DNA of 49,079 nucleotides. Source: Bin87 sp034421995. Lineage in GTDB: Bacteria > Chloroflexota > Dehalococcoidia > Lucifugimonadales > UBA3495. The DNA is taken from contig DAOUJY010000137.1 of the NCBI GenBank assembly GCA_034421995.1, forward strand, positions 1-49,079, written 5' to 3'. Of the stretch, positions 21,523 to 30,461 are shown piece after piece; the stretch's first letter is position 1, and each line of letters starts with the position of its first letter. The notes under the pieces were generated by a model. It was not told the origin of the DNA. It did no database searches and saw only the letters and a program-made list of their open reading frames with translations. The position numbers and the translations under genes are program-made.

Positions 21523-22115
21523 TATTCCTCTGCTGGGACCACCGGGGGAATGCTGACCATGGCTAGTTTGCTGGGATAGCCGGCGGCATCGTATTCGTCT
21601 AGCATTTCCTGTGCTCGCCGCTTTACCGCGCGAGATTCTGCTTTCAACCATCCCGTGATGGCTTCGCGTACATTTTCCAAGGCTTCTGCTTCAGTCAACC
21701 CTTGCGTATGGCAGCCGAGCAGCGCTGGACAACTGACCGAATACCCATACCCGGAATCGGTTAGCACTACATCAAATGCAAGACCCAGCGCGGCAGGACC
21801 AGCTTCCACCTTAGTACCATCGGCCTGCTTGCCTGTTCCGTGGGCGGCAACCAGCTGGAAAATACGATTGCCGCGTTTATCAGGGGCCCGAACCACAGTC
21901 ATTTGCACCCTTTCACCAGAGATCAAGGTGTACTCCGTTCCCTCCAATGAACCCATGCCAAGTCCTACATCTCTGTTGCGCACTTGGTGACGTGACTCCG
22001 TGATGCCCATTAGCTTGACCAATGATGTCATCGTGGAATCTGAAATCTGCTTTGTCAAAAACTGCTCATGCCCAAATTCGGCAAACAGCAGTTCCGCAAC
22101 TCTCCATCCATCCAT
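21522..22115 (-). CDS. hicB: HicB-like antitoxin with N-terminal extension
   Basis: A 197-residue protein whose residues about 113-165 form a HicB domain (FDVVLTDSGYGYSVSCP, GCHTQGLTEAEALENVREAI), the partial RNase-H fold that neutralises HicA. Residues 1-110 are an unrecognised extension, and the C-terminal 30 residues show no obvious helix-turn-helix or ribbon-helix-helix. Antitoxin-first order, opposite to the common hicA-hicB order. It lies 49 bases downstream of the GMC gene. Confidence 0.78.
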   Translation of the reverse strand: MDGWRVAELLFAEFGHEQFLTKQISDSTMTSLVKLMGITESRHQVRNRDVGLGMGSLEGTEYTLISGERVQMTVVRAPDKRGNRIFQLVAAHGTGKQADGTKVEAGPAALGLAFDVVLTDSGYGYSVSCPALLGCHTQGLTEAEALENVREAITGWLKAESRAVKRRAQEMLDEYDAAGYPSKLAMVSIPPVVPAEE

Positions 22116-22164
22116 AGATCCCCCTCAGTTTGGTCATTGAGCTTAAACGATGCCACTTTGATGG

Positions 22165-23715
22165 CTAATTACCTTCCTTGATGAAGTCCGCCACCCGCTC
22201 GGCAATCATGATCGTGGTGGCGTTGGTGTTGGCGCGGATCACGTCGGGCATCACCGAGGCGTCCACCACCCGGATGTTCCGCATCCCGTAGATACGGCAA
22301 TACTGGTCCACCACCGCGTCCAGATCCGAACCGGGCCCCATCTTGCAGGTGCCGGAGGAATGGTGCTGGGTATAGGCGTTGCGCAGCATCCACTGGTCCA
22401 ATGCCGCATCGGACACCAAATCCTCGTCGGTGGGAGACAACCGCTCGGCCACGAATTGCCGGAAAGTCGGCTGCTCCGCTATCTGCAAGCCCAGGCGAAC
22501 CGCCGCGCGCATCCGCCGCCGGTCCACCGGGTCGGAGAGGTAGTCGTAGAACAGGTCGGGCTGCGCGTGGGGGTCGGTGGACGCCAGGCGCAACCGGCCG
22601 GCCGTGGCCGCGTTCTGCAACGCCGCGCTGAACCCGAAGTGAAAATCATCGGACTCGATGTTGACGCTGGCCGGGCGGTGCTCGCTGGTCATAAGGATTG
22701 GCGACAGCTGAATGTCGCCCCGCGTTCCGGTCCCCTCCGGGCTGTAGCGCAGGCCCACCTGGATGCTCGGGTCGTCCAGGTCCGGCGGGTCTCCGACGCC
22801 GCGAAACAGGCTGAATACCGCCGGGTGGTCGCGCAGGTTCTCGCCCACGCCGGTCAGCTCGTGGATCACCGGAATGCCCATCTCCCGCAGGTGATCGGCC
22901 GGGCCAACCCCCGACAGCATCAGCAGCTGCGGCGAGGCGATGGCGCCGGCGCTGAGGATGATCTGTTCTCCGTACACCCGGAAAATCTCGCCGCCGCTCT
23001 CCGCCTCGACGCCGATGGCCGTCTTGCCGTCGAAGAGCACCCGCCGGGTCACCACGTTGCCCCGCACGGTCAGGTTGAGCCGGTGTCGGGACATGGACAG
23101 GTACGTCAGCGACGTGCTCATCCGCACCCCGTCGATGTTGTTCAGGGGCCGCGCCGCAATGCCGTTGGAGTCGGGATGGTTCTGGTCGGCGTCGGCGGGG
23201 AAGCCCAGGGCCCGGCAGGTGTCGTAAAACGCCGCGGCCACGGGCAGCCATTCCTCGCGCTTGTAACGCCGCACCGGAATCGGCCCGCTGTTGCCGTGAA
23301 AATCGTCGCCGCCGAAGTCCAGGTCGTTCTCCAGGCGGCGGAAATACGGCAGCACCTTGGTGAACGACCATTCGTCGTTGCCCCACACCGCCCAGTTGTC
23401 GTAGTCCTCGGGCACCCCGCGGAACAGCACCTGCCCGTTGATGCTGCTGGAGCCGCCCATGGCCTTGCCCCGGGGGATGATGATCGGCGCTTCCTGCTGT
23501 GGCGTGCCCCGGGCAAGGTAGCCCCAACTGTGCGGCCCATACGCGGACCGCCACATATTATTGCCGTTCTTCAGGTCAATGGGCAGGTGTTCAAAATCGG
23601 GGTAGTCCGGCCCCGCCTCCAGCAGCAGCGCCGATACCTCGGGGTCCTCGGTCAGCCGCGCCGCCAACGTACAGCCGGCGGAACCGCCGCCGACGATTAT
23701 GTAATCGTAACTCAA
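22165..23715 (-). CDS. GMC-family FAD oxidoreductase (choline/alcohol dehydrogenase-like)
   Basis: Flavoprotein of about 516 residues that oxidises an alcohol; substrate not evident. The N-terminal FAD motif is YIIVGGGSAGCTLAARL with LLLEAGP, GMC signature 1 is the GKAMGGSSSINGQV region, and the C-terminal active site is AYTQHHSSGTCKMG with NTNATTIMIAERVADFI. I prefer the TTG at 23715, preceded by AAGGGG at a good distance; an ATG at 23745 adds 10 residues (MARRRKGDDT) without homology. A small hypothetical gene lies just upstream. Confidence 0.9.
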   Translation of the reverse strand: MSYDYIIVGGGSAGCTLAARLTEDPEVSALLLEAGPDYPDFEHLPIDLKNGNNMWRSAYGPHSWGYLARGTPQQEAPIIIPRGKAMGGSSSINGQVLFRGVPEDYDNWAVWGNDEWSFTKVLPYFRRLENDLDFGGDDFHGNSGPIPVRRYKREEWLPVAAAFYDTCRALGFPADADQNHPDSNGIAARPLNNIDGVRMSTSLTYLSMSRHRLNLTVRGNVVTRRVLFDGKTAIGVEAESGGEIFRVYGEQIILSAGAIASPQLLMLSGVGPADHLREMGIPVIHELTGVGENLRDHPAVFSLFRGVGDPPDLDDPSIQVGLRYSPEGTGTRGDIQLSPILMTSEHRPASVNIESDDFHFGFSAALQNAATAGRLRLASTDPHAQPDLFYDYLSDPVDRRRMRAAVRLGLQIAEQPTFRQFVAERLSPTDEDLVSDAALDQWMLRNAYTQHHSSGTCKMGPGSDLDAVVDQYCRIYGMRNIRVVDASVMPDVIRANTNATTIMIAERVADFIKEGN

Positions 23716-23763
23716 CGTATCATCCCCTTTGCGGCGCCTTGCCATGCCTCGGCGTCAGCCCCG

Positions 23764-24159
23764 CTATAAACCTACGCTGTCCAGCAGGCAGTTGAAAAAG
23801 TCCAGGTCGTCCATCCCGTCCAGCGTCTCCCCATGGACGTCCGCCAGGTGCTTCATGATGCGCGGGGTGTTCATCGGCACCAGCAGCGCCGTGGCGTTGA
23901 TGCTGACGATGCCGATCATCGGATGGGCCATGAAGCGGCCAAAGGCCTGGGACTGCTCCGGGCACCGCAGGCAGCGCACCGTGATCTCGTCGTCCCGCTG
24001 GTCGTAGATCAGCCGCACCAGCGGCTCGCCGTCCCACCACGTATCATAGACCTCTCCGTTGCCGAATCGGTCCGGCCCGACGTACTCGGCGGTCAGCGAA
24101 TTCGTCCACCCCTCCGGCGGGTGCACGACCCGATTGCTCTCCCTGGGCATATCCCGCAC
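23764..24159 (-). CDS. hypothetical protein upstream of the GMC oxidoreductase
   Basis: A 131-residue soluble protein with mixed composition and a CLRCPEQ motif near residue 74. Aromatic-rich stretch DTWWDGEPLVRLIY. No signal peptide or membrane segment. I do not recognise a family. Its stop lies just before the GMC gene on the same strand, so a shared substrate pathway or accessory role is possible. Confidence 0.6.
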   Translation of the reverse strand: MRDMPRESNRVVHPPEGWTNSLTAEYVGPDRFGNGEVYDTWWDGEPLVRLIYDQRDDEITVRCLRCPEQSQAFGRFMAHPMIGIVSINATALLVPMNTPRIMKHLADVHGETLDGMDDLDFFNCLLDSVGL

Positions 24160-24587
24160 CTCATATTCCAGTCAACGTGTGGCCCGATTTTACCCCATCG
24201 CCAATCCGGTTCGCCACGCCGGGCCGTCCACGTGACTTCCGGCCAAAACTTGCCGGCGAATTCACAAAAAACGTTCCGTCGGTAATTTGCCGTGTGATCA
24301 CATCGCGTCGCCATATGAACATGGCGGCATTCCGCCGGCCCAGGGGTCGAAAGCGACGTTCCCGACGGCCGGTACGGTTTGACAATGGGAAGTTAGTACC
24401 ATAGACTCCCCGCGCCAACAAAACGGCCCCGGTGGGAAAGACCGAGGCCGCGGCGATGGGGAATAGGGGTCCGCCATCGGGGCTGATTTTAGTCCCGTCC
24501 TCTTGGCTGTGTCCAGCCCTGTCGTTCGCGGCGGGGCTGTTTTGTTGGGCTGCATCACAACAGCCTGCACAGGCAAGGAGGATTTTC
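24160..24587. other. divergent intergenic region with structured protease leader
   Basis: 428 bases between the hypothetical minus-strand gene and the secreted protease gene. It holds the protease promoter (24379-24407) and a GC-rich leader of about 175 bases with several pairable segments, including CGATGG 24454-24459 with CCATCG 24474-24479, and GGCTG/CAGCC near 24505-24518. No protein-coding gene is convincing here and I match no known RNA family. Confidence 0.5.
24379..24407 (+). promoter_or_regulatory. sigma70-type promoter candidate for the secreted protease
   Basis: TTGACA at 24379-24384 and TAGACT at 24402-24407, 17 bases apart, pointing at the protease gene. Confidence 0.6.
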
Positions 24588-25745
24588 ATGTTCGGAAAAA
24601 GGAAGTGGCAAATAGGCATGGGCGCGGTGGTAGGGTTGCTGGTCGTGCCTTTGTTGATCGCAATGGGATACGACCAGTCTGGCGCCAAGGGCGATGGCAC
24701 GTCAGGCCGGGACGCCGAAAGCTACGCGGATGACTACGGAGTAACCGTGGAGGAAGCCCGGCGCCGCCTTGATCTACAGGTTGAAGCCGGCAAGCTTGGC
24801 GCGTCCTTGGCTGCAAATGAGAGTGCGACTTTCGGCGGGTTGTGGATTGAACACACTCCGGAGTACGTTGTGAAGGCTGCCTTTACTGAGGACGGCGACG
24901 CAACCCTGCAAAGGTACAAGAAAAGCAAGGCCCTCGCCGGCGTTATCGAGTCCGTGGCAGTGGACACCACCCTGAACAACCTCATCGCCGCGCAGGGCAG
25001 CGCCAAGACTTCGGTCTCGAGGACTTCCGTGGCAGCGGAATATGGCGTGAGCGTGGCTGACAACGCGGTCAATGTGTTCACTTTGGACAAGGAAGCGTTG
25101 AAGGATGCTTTGGACAAGAAAGGCAAGGAACTGCCGGCGAAAGCGCGCATCAAGGAAGTGTCGGCATTAAGCGCCCCTACGCACGGGACTCAGATCCATG
25201 GCGGCGAGCATCTGAGCACTTGCACCGCGGGGTTCTCTGTCAAGAACTCCAATGGTACGCAGGGCATCACGACCGCCGGGCATTGCAGAAACAACCAGTC
25301 GAGGGGTGGCACGGCGTTGACTTTTAAGCAAGAATGGCACGGCGGTTCCTATGACTTGCAGTGGCATACCGGGCCTGCATCTCAAACCGTGCGAAACCTC
25401 GTTTACGACGGCAGCGGCCATCGGTACATCTATTCGGGCCGCCACTGGAATGACCAGGCAGCCGGCGACTACGTATGCAAGTATGGCAAGGTGACCGGAG
25501 CCGATTGCGGCGAAATCGAGACCAAGTATTACCAAATGCCCGGGTACGTGGGGAACAAATGGGTTTTGGTGCGCAATGTCCCTGGTGATAACTCTGACCT
25601 GTCGGAACAGGGAGACAGTGGCGGACCGTTCTTCGACGGCAACGTTGGGGTTGGGATTATGAGCCATGAAGTGGACAATACTAAAGCCATCTACATGGCG
25701 TTCAACTTCATCGAGAACGTCGGGTTGTCGCTGGACACCGACTAA
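24588..25745 (+). CDS. secreted chymotrypsin-like serine protease (S1, alpha-lytic/streptogrisin type)
   Basis: A 385-residue pre-pro-protease. The ATG at 24588 follows AAGGAGGA; a signal peptide or anchor covers residues 12-27. A pro-region of about residues 45-190 (VTVEEARRRLDLQ, FGGLWIEH) resembles the folding pro-domains of alpha-lytic protease and streptogrisins. Mature domain: His232 in TTAGHC, Asp256 in SYDLQWH, Ser344 in GDSGGPFF, with Cys pairs 212/233 and 297/307 placed for disulfides. Probably exported and self-processed near residue 195. The next gene encodes a lipoprotein, so both may be one extracytoplasmic unit. Confidence 0.9.
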   Translation: MFGKRKWQIGMGAVVGLLVVPLLIAMGYDQSGAKGDGTSGRDAESYADDYGVTVEEARRRLDLQVEAGKLGASLAANESATFGGLWIEHTPEYVVKAAFTEDGDATLQRYKKSKALAGVIESVAVDTTLNNLIAAQGSAKTSVSRTSVAAEYGVSVADNAVNVFTLDKEALKDALDKKGKELPAKARIKEVSALSAPTHGTQIHGGEHLSTCTAGFSVKNSNGTQGITTAGHCRNNQSRGGTALTFKQEWHGGSYDLQWHTGPASQTVRNLVYDGSGHRYIYSGRHWNDQAAGDYVCKYGKVTGADCGEIETKYYQMPGYVGNKWVLVRNVPGDNSDLSEQGDSGGPFFDGNVGVGIMSHEVDNTKAIYMAFNFIENVGLSLDTD

Positions 25746-25788
25746 GATGGCAATGCAGGCGCTGTTCATGGTTCGTTGGTGGACTGCT

Positions 25789-26709
25789 ATGAAGTGGCGG
25801 TTTGGGTTCAGGGGCTTGGCCCTTCTGCTGGTCGCCGTCGCGTTCGCAGCATCTTGTGGCGATGATGCTGTCGGCTCTATCCCAGCGGTCGGCCAGTTGC
25901 CAGTGACGGCGGATCCGGCCGCGATTGCTCCAACGTCAGCTCACGGCGTCTCCTCGGTTGCGGCCGGCGAGACGCCGGCGTTCACACGCCACAACAAGTC
26001 TATCCCTCCCAACCGTGGCAATCAGTACGTCTATGGCGAACTGTCGCTTTCGGGCAACTGCTTGCGAATATCCTACGTTGACCAGGCTGACCGCGAGGGG
26101 ACGCGGGACGGCCTGTTGGTCGTGTGGCCTATGGGCTTCGATGTGCGGATCAGCGACGGCGTGGTGGAAGTGACCGAGCCCGGTGACGACGTGGTTGCCG
26201 CCGAGGGGCAAGCGGTTCGGCTGTCGGGCAAAAAGGTATCGCGCCAGTCGGCGGCGATTGAAGCATGGGATTGGGATGGCGGCGAGGTGGGGCATTGCAG
26301 TGGTCCCTACTGGCTGGTTGGGGACGAAGTCACCGCCATGGGGCCGGGGGCAATGGGACCTCCGCCGGCTGATGGCATCTTCCTCCCGCGCCTGGGCCAC
26401 CAACGCGGACCCATTGTATCCCCGGTGGCGGGTGTCGAGGGTCGGCTGACGCTGCGCGGTCGCTGCCTTCTGGTGGAGACGTCCTATTCCCCCGGGGAGC
26501 ATCTGTTCGTGGTTTGGCCCCCAGGTTTCAACGTCCGCAGGACCGGGGATGACCTCTTCGTCGTGAACGGCGGCGGGAGTGTAATCGCTAAGGTCGGCGA
26601 TGACGTTACGCTGGGCGGGAGCAGTGGCAGGGCAGGCGCAGATTACTCAGATGAGTGTCCAGGAGCGTACTTCGCGGCTTACTCGGTTCAGCGCTCTCCG
26701 GCGGAGTAG
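25789..26709 (+). CDS. lipoprotein with two copies of an unknown domain
   Basis: A 306-residue protein starting at MKWRFGFRG (earlier ATGs at 25747 and 25768 are possible). Signal peptide with a lipobox-like AAS-C, so lipid-anchored outside the membrane. Two homologous domains: GELSLSGNCLRISY with LLVVWPMGFDVRI (about residues 80-140), and GRLTLRGRCLLVET with LFVVWPPGFNVRR (about 225-275). Each holds one conserved Cys and a VVWPxGF core. Not a family I can name. It follows the secreted protease by 43 bases and could be its partner or target. Confidence 0.7.
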   Translation: MKWRFGFRGLALLLVAVAFAASCGDDAVGSIPAVGQLPVTADPAAIAPTSAHGVSSVAAGETPAFTRHNKSIPPNRGNQYVYGELSLSGNCLRISYVDQADREGTRDGLLVVWPMGFDVRISDGVVEVTEPGDDVVAAEGQAVRLSGKKVSRQSAAIEAWDWDGGEVGHCSGPYWLVGDEVTAMGPGAMGPPPADGIFLPRLGHQRGPIVSPVAGVEGRLTLRGRCLLVETSYSPGEHLFVVWPPGFNVRRTGDDLFVVNGGGSVIAKVGDDVTLGGSSGRAGADYSDECPGAYFAAYSVQRSPAE

Positions 26710-26796
26710 AACAGAACGGCGGTTGCCCAACCCATCGGGATGTGGCACCATTGTCAGCACCCTCAATGGCGTCCGCCATTCCGCAGGAGCGTTGCA

Positions 26797-27585
26797 ATGA
26801 GCCTGGATATATTCGACGTTTCCGGCCAGAAAGTTCTGCTGACCGGCGCCGGGCGCGGCATCGGCAAGGGCATCGCGTTGGCCTTTGCCCAGGCCGGCGC
26901 CGACGTGGCCGTCACCGGCCTCACTGCCGCCGGCGTCAACCGGGTTGCCGAGGAAGTGCGGAGCATGGGGCAGCGCTGCCTGCCCCTGACCGGCGACGCC
27001 GCCGCCGACACCGACGCCATCGTCGCCCAGACCATTGCCGAGTTCGGCCACGTCGATACCCTGGTCAACTGCGTCGGCGACGCCATCCGCAAGCCCGTGG
27101 CGCAACTGCCCGGCAGCGACGTTCCCGGCATGACCGAAACGGAATGGCGCCGCATCGTTGACATCAACCTCACCGAGGCATTCCAGGGCTGCCGCGCCGT
27201 GGGTCCGCATCTGCTGGAGCGCGGCCAGGGCAGCGTCATCAACATCAGCGGCTGGGCGTCCTTCCGGGGCCGCCCCATGTCCGCCGCCTACGACGCCGCC
27301 AAAGCCGGCCTGATGCGCTTCACCGAGGTGGTGGCCCAGGAGTGGGCGCCCTTCGGCATCCGCTGCAACGCCATCGCCCCCGGCTCGTTCCCCGACCCGG
27401 AGCAGATGTCCGAAGCAGCCTTCGCCGCCCGCGACGCCGCCGCCGGCGAAACCGTCCCCCTGGCCCGCGTCGGCCGCCTGATCGAAGTTGGCTACCTGGC
27501 CGTGTACCTGGCCTCCCCCGCCGCGTCCTACGTAACCGGCCAGACCTGGGCCATCGACGGCGGCATCAGCATCAAGCACCCGTAG
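26797..27585 (+). CDS. SDR-family NAD(P)-dependent oxidoreductase
   Basis: Classical short-chain dehydrogenase of 262 residues. Cofactor motif TGAGRGIGKG at 16-25, NCVGD near 91, Ser151, and the catalytic pair Tyr165 and Lys169 in YDAAK. The C-terminal YVTGQTWAIDGG is typical. Start at 26797 with GCAGGAG upstream; homology begins there. It precedes the acyl-CoA ligase by 59 bases on the same strand, so both may serve one acid or ketone degradation pathway. Substrate unknown. Confidence 0.9.
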   Translation: MSLDIFDVSGQKVLLTGAGRGIGKGIALAFAQAGADVAVTGLTAAGVNRVAEEVRSMGQRCLPLTGDAAADTDAIVAQTIAEFGHVDTLVNCVGDAIRKPVAQLPGSDVPGMTETEWRRIVDINLTEAFQGCRAVGPHLLERGQGSVINISGWASFRGRPMSAAYDAAKAGLMRFTEVVAQEWAPFGIRCNAIAPGSFPDPEQMSEAAFAARDAAAGETVPLARVGRLIEVGYLAVYLASPAASYVTGQTWAIDGGISIKHP

Positions 27586-27644
27586 CGTCTGACGAATTTC
27601 CTCTATTTTCACGGTAATGACGAGATGGATGCGGGAGTATTGCG

Positions 27645-29258
27645 ATGACGATGCACTACGATTTGTTGGCCCACCGCATCCTGGAACGGGCGGCGGCCCA
27701 GTTTCCCAACAAGCGCATCATCACCCGCGTGGGCGAAGGCGCGCATCGCTACACCTACGCCGATATGTTCGCCCGCACCGCCCGCTTGGGCAACGCCCTG
27801 CGCGAGCTGGGCGTCGGCCCCGGCGACCGGGTCGGGACATTCGCCTGGAACAACTACCGGCACCTGGAAGCCTACTTCGCGCCGCCCACCATTGGCGCTG
27901 TGGTGCATACCATCAACATCCGCTTGGCGCCCGACGACATGGCGCACATCATCAACCACGCCGGCGACAAGGCCCTGCTGATCGACCCGGACCTCGTACC
28001 GCTGATCGAAGCCATCGCCCACCGCCTGACCACCGTGCGGCATTTCGTGATCCTGGCCGAGCCGGACGAAGTATCCACCACGCTGCCCAACGCCGTCGCC
28101 TACGAAACCATCCTGGCGGCGGCATCCCCGGAGTACAGCCCGGCCCACGTGGACGAATACGCCACCATGGGCCTCTGCTACACCTCGGCCACCACGGGCC
28201 TGCCCAAGGGCGTCGCCTACTCCCACCGGGCGGTGTACCTCCACTCCATGGCCTCGTCCGCCGTGGACGTGCTGGCCCTGTCCGAGCGGGACCGCGTCAT
28301 GGCCATCGTCCCCATGTTCCACGCCAACTGCTGGGGCCTGCCCTACAGCTCCACCCTGGTCGGCGCCGACCAGATTTTCCCCGGCGTCCGACCCGACCCC
28401 AGGGTAATCTGCGAACTGGTGGAGAGCGAAGGCGTAACCTTCAGCGCCGGCGTGCCCACCATCTGGATCGGCGTGCTGGACTACCTCCAGCGTTCCGGCG
28501 TCGAATACGACCTCTCTTCCCTGCGCCAGATCATCAGCGGCGGTTCCGCCGTCCCCCTGGCGATATTGCAGGCGTACCGGGAACAGCTGGGCGTTGAGAT
28601 CGTCCATGCTTACGGCATGACCGAGGCCGCGCCCCTTATTTCAGTGAACCGACGGCGCACCTGGCTGGACGCCCTTTCCGATACGGAACAGTTGGCCCTT
28701 GCCGCCAAACAGGGCGTAATCGCTCCCGGCATCGAGATGAAGCTGGTGGACGAAAACGGCGCAACCGCCCAGTGGGACGGCGAGCAGCGCGGCGAGCTTT
28801 GGTTCCGCGGCCCGTGGGTCGCCGACGAATACGTGAACGACGAGCGCAGCGCCGAGACCTTCGTGGACGGCTGGTATCACAGCGGCGACATCGCCGCCAT
28901 CGACCCCGACGGCTACATCCAGATCGTGGACCGGGTGAAGGACATGGTGAAAAGCGGCGGCGAGTGGATCTCCTCCGTGGACCTGGAGTCCGCCATCATG
29001 GCCCACCCCGACGTGCTGGAAGCCGCCGTCATCGCCATACCACACGCTCAATGGCAGGAACGGCCCCTGGCCTGCGTGGTGCCCCGCGCCAATACCTCGG
29101 CCCAGCTTACCAAAGACGCCATCCTCGATTTCATCCGGCCCGACTTTGCCCGCTGGTGGCTGCCCGACGACGTGGTGTTCATCGACGAAATCCCCAAGAC
29201 CAGCGTGGGCAAGTTCGACAAAAAGGCGCTGCGCGAGCGGTTTGAAGGCCACGTCTGA
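27645..29258 (+). CDS. AMP-forming acyl-CoA ligase
   Basis: ANL-superfamily enzyme (537 residues) that activates a carboxylic acid to acyl-AMP and then acyl-CoA. P-loop YTSATTGLPKGVAYSH near residue 180, A5 motif YGMTEAAP near 326, A7-type WYHSGDIAAID near 405, and the C-terminal catalytic Lys motif KTSVGKFDKKALRERF. Overall layout resembles medium/long-chain fatty acyl-CoA synthetases. GGGAG upstream of the ATG. The stop is 9 bases before ccmA, so the ccm genes are probably co-transcribed with it. Confidence 0.9.
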   Translation: MTMHYDLLAHRILERAAAQFPNKRIITRVGEGAHRYTYADMFARTARLGNALRELGVGPGDRVGTFAWNNYRHLEAYFAPPTIGAVVHTINIRLAPDDMAHIINHAGDKALLIDPDLVPLIEAIAHRLTTVRHFVILAEPDEVSTTLPNAVAYETILAAASPEYSPAHVDEYATMGLCYTSATTGLPKGVAYSHRAVYLHSMASSAVDVLALSERDRVMAIVPMFHANCWGLPYSSTLVGADQIFPGVRPDPRVICELVESEGVTFSAGVPTIWIGVLDYLQRSGVEYDLSSLRQIISGGSAVPLAILQAYREQLGVEIVHAYGMTEAAPLISVNRRRTWLDALSDTEQLALAAKQGVIAPGIEMKLVDENGATAQWDGEQRGELWFRGPWVADEYVNDERSAETFVDGWYHSGDIAAIDPDGYIQIVDRVKDMVKSGGEWISSVDLESAIMAHPDVLEAAVIAIPHAQWQERPLACVVPRANTSAQLTKDAILDFIRPDFARWWLPDDVVFIDEIPKTSVGKFDKKALRERFEGHV

Positions 29259-29267
29259 TTCGCCGGC

Positions 29268-29975
29268 ATGAATGTCGCGTCCTCCGGGGTCGCTGCCATC
29301 TCCGCCGCCGGGGTTCGCAAGGACTACGGCGAGAGAGCGGTGTTGCGCGGGATAGACCTTTCCGTCGGTTGGGGGGAGATTGCCGTGCTCTTCGGCGCCA
29401 ACGGGGCCGGCAAAACCACGCTGCTGCGGGTTCTCGCCGGCCTGGCGCGCCCTGACTCAGGGTCGGTCCACATCGCCGGCCGGCGCATGGGACATACCGG
29501 CGGCGCGGCAAGGCGCCTGGTGGGATTCGCCGGGCACCAAACCATGCTCTATAACGATCTCACCTGCCGCGAAAACCTGGACTTTTATTGCAAGTTGTAC
29601 GGGGTCGCGGACCACAGCCGTCGCGTCGATCAGGCGCTTGAGCAGCTTGATCTATCCGACCGGGCGGACCGGCGCGTCCGCACCCTGTCCCACGGTATGC
29701 AACAACGGCTGTCCATAGCTCGCGCCATATTGCACGAGCCGGCGGTGCTGCTTCTTGACGAGCCGGAATCGGGCCTGGACACAGCGTCATTGGAAACGCT
29801 GGGCGACCTGCTGCGAGACTGGGCCGGGTCCGGGAGGTCCGCGCTGCTGACCACCCACAACGCGGAGGTCGGCCTGGCCTGGGCCAGTCGAGCGCTGGCG
29901 CTGGCCAGCGGCCGGGTGGCCTACGATGGGCCGGCGGACACGGCAACATCATCCGAATTGAGGATGTTACAATGA
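29268..29975 (+). CDS. ccmA: heme exporter ATP-binding protein CcmA
   Basis: ABC ATPase of the System I cytochrome c maturation complex CcmABCD, which releases holo-CcmE. 235 residues, Walker A FGANGAGKTT at about 42-51, ABC signature LSHGMQQRLSIARA near 140, Walker B VLLLDEPESGLD near 163. Identity is supported by ccmB, ccmC and ccmE downstream. The stop overlaps the next ATG (ATGA). Confidence 0.9.
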   Translation: MNVASSGVAAISAAGVRKDYGERAVLRGIDLSVGWGEIAVLFGANGAGKTTLLRVLAGLARPDSGSVHIAGRRMGHTGGAARRLVGFAGHQTMLYNDLTCRENLDFYCKLYGVADHSRRVDQALEQLDLSDRADRRVRTLSHGMQQRLSIARAILHEPAVLLLDEPESGLDTASLETLGDLLRDWAGSGRSALLTTHNAEVGLAWASRALALASGRVAYDGPADTATSSELRMLQ

Positions 29976-30418
29976 ACTTGGCGGACTTGGCCAATGAACT
30001 GTCGGAACGGGTAATCTGGTGGCAGGTAGCAGGATTCGCAATCGTCGGCTGCGTTGGCGTAGCGATTCTGCAAATCTGGGAAAGCTCCGACTTCTGGGCC
30101 TACCGGAGCTTAGAAATCGCAGCGAAAGACCTGTATTGGCTCTTCCTTCTGCCACTGGCCGGCTCAATCGAAGGAGTACGCAAATTGTTTGAAAAGGCTT
30201 CTGAAATCAGAGCGGCGCAACGCGCAAAGATCGTAGAAAGGGCGCGCAACAGAGGACGCGAGGAAGGACTCAACGAAGGGCGCAAAGCGACCCTTGCCCA
30301 GGTACGCGAGCGTCTGCAAAGTCTGACCATCGCCAAAGACCCGGAAACCGGCTCCATAACCCTGACGCCGGAGGATATGGACTTCCTGCTTGGCGAGTCT
30401 GCCGATTCCAGCGCGTAG
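29972..30418 (+). CDS. small membrane coiled-coil protein inside the ccm run
   Basis: A 148-residue protein with two membrane helices (VAGFAIVGCVGVAILQIW; YWLFLLPLAGSIEGV), then a charged helix containing NRGREEGLNEGRKATLAQ and an acidic tail. The ATG overlaps the ccmA stop (ATGA), so it is translationally coupled to ccmA. It is not a known Ccm protein. The architecture matches the gene at 19185-19718. Perhaps it assists membrane assembly, but that is a guess. Confidence 0.65.
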   Translation: MNLADLANELSERVIWWQVAGFAIVGCVGVAILQIWESSDFWAYRSLEIAAKDLYWLFLLPLAGSIEGVRKLFEKASEIRAAQRAKIVERARNRGREEGLNEGRKATLAQVRERLQSLTIAKDPETGSITLTPEDMDFLLGESADSSA

Positions 30419-30461
30419 CCTCCAGCGAGTCGATTCCGGCAGTGCCGGTGCCTGCTCTGCC

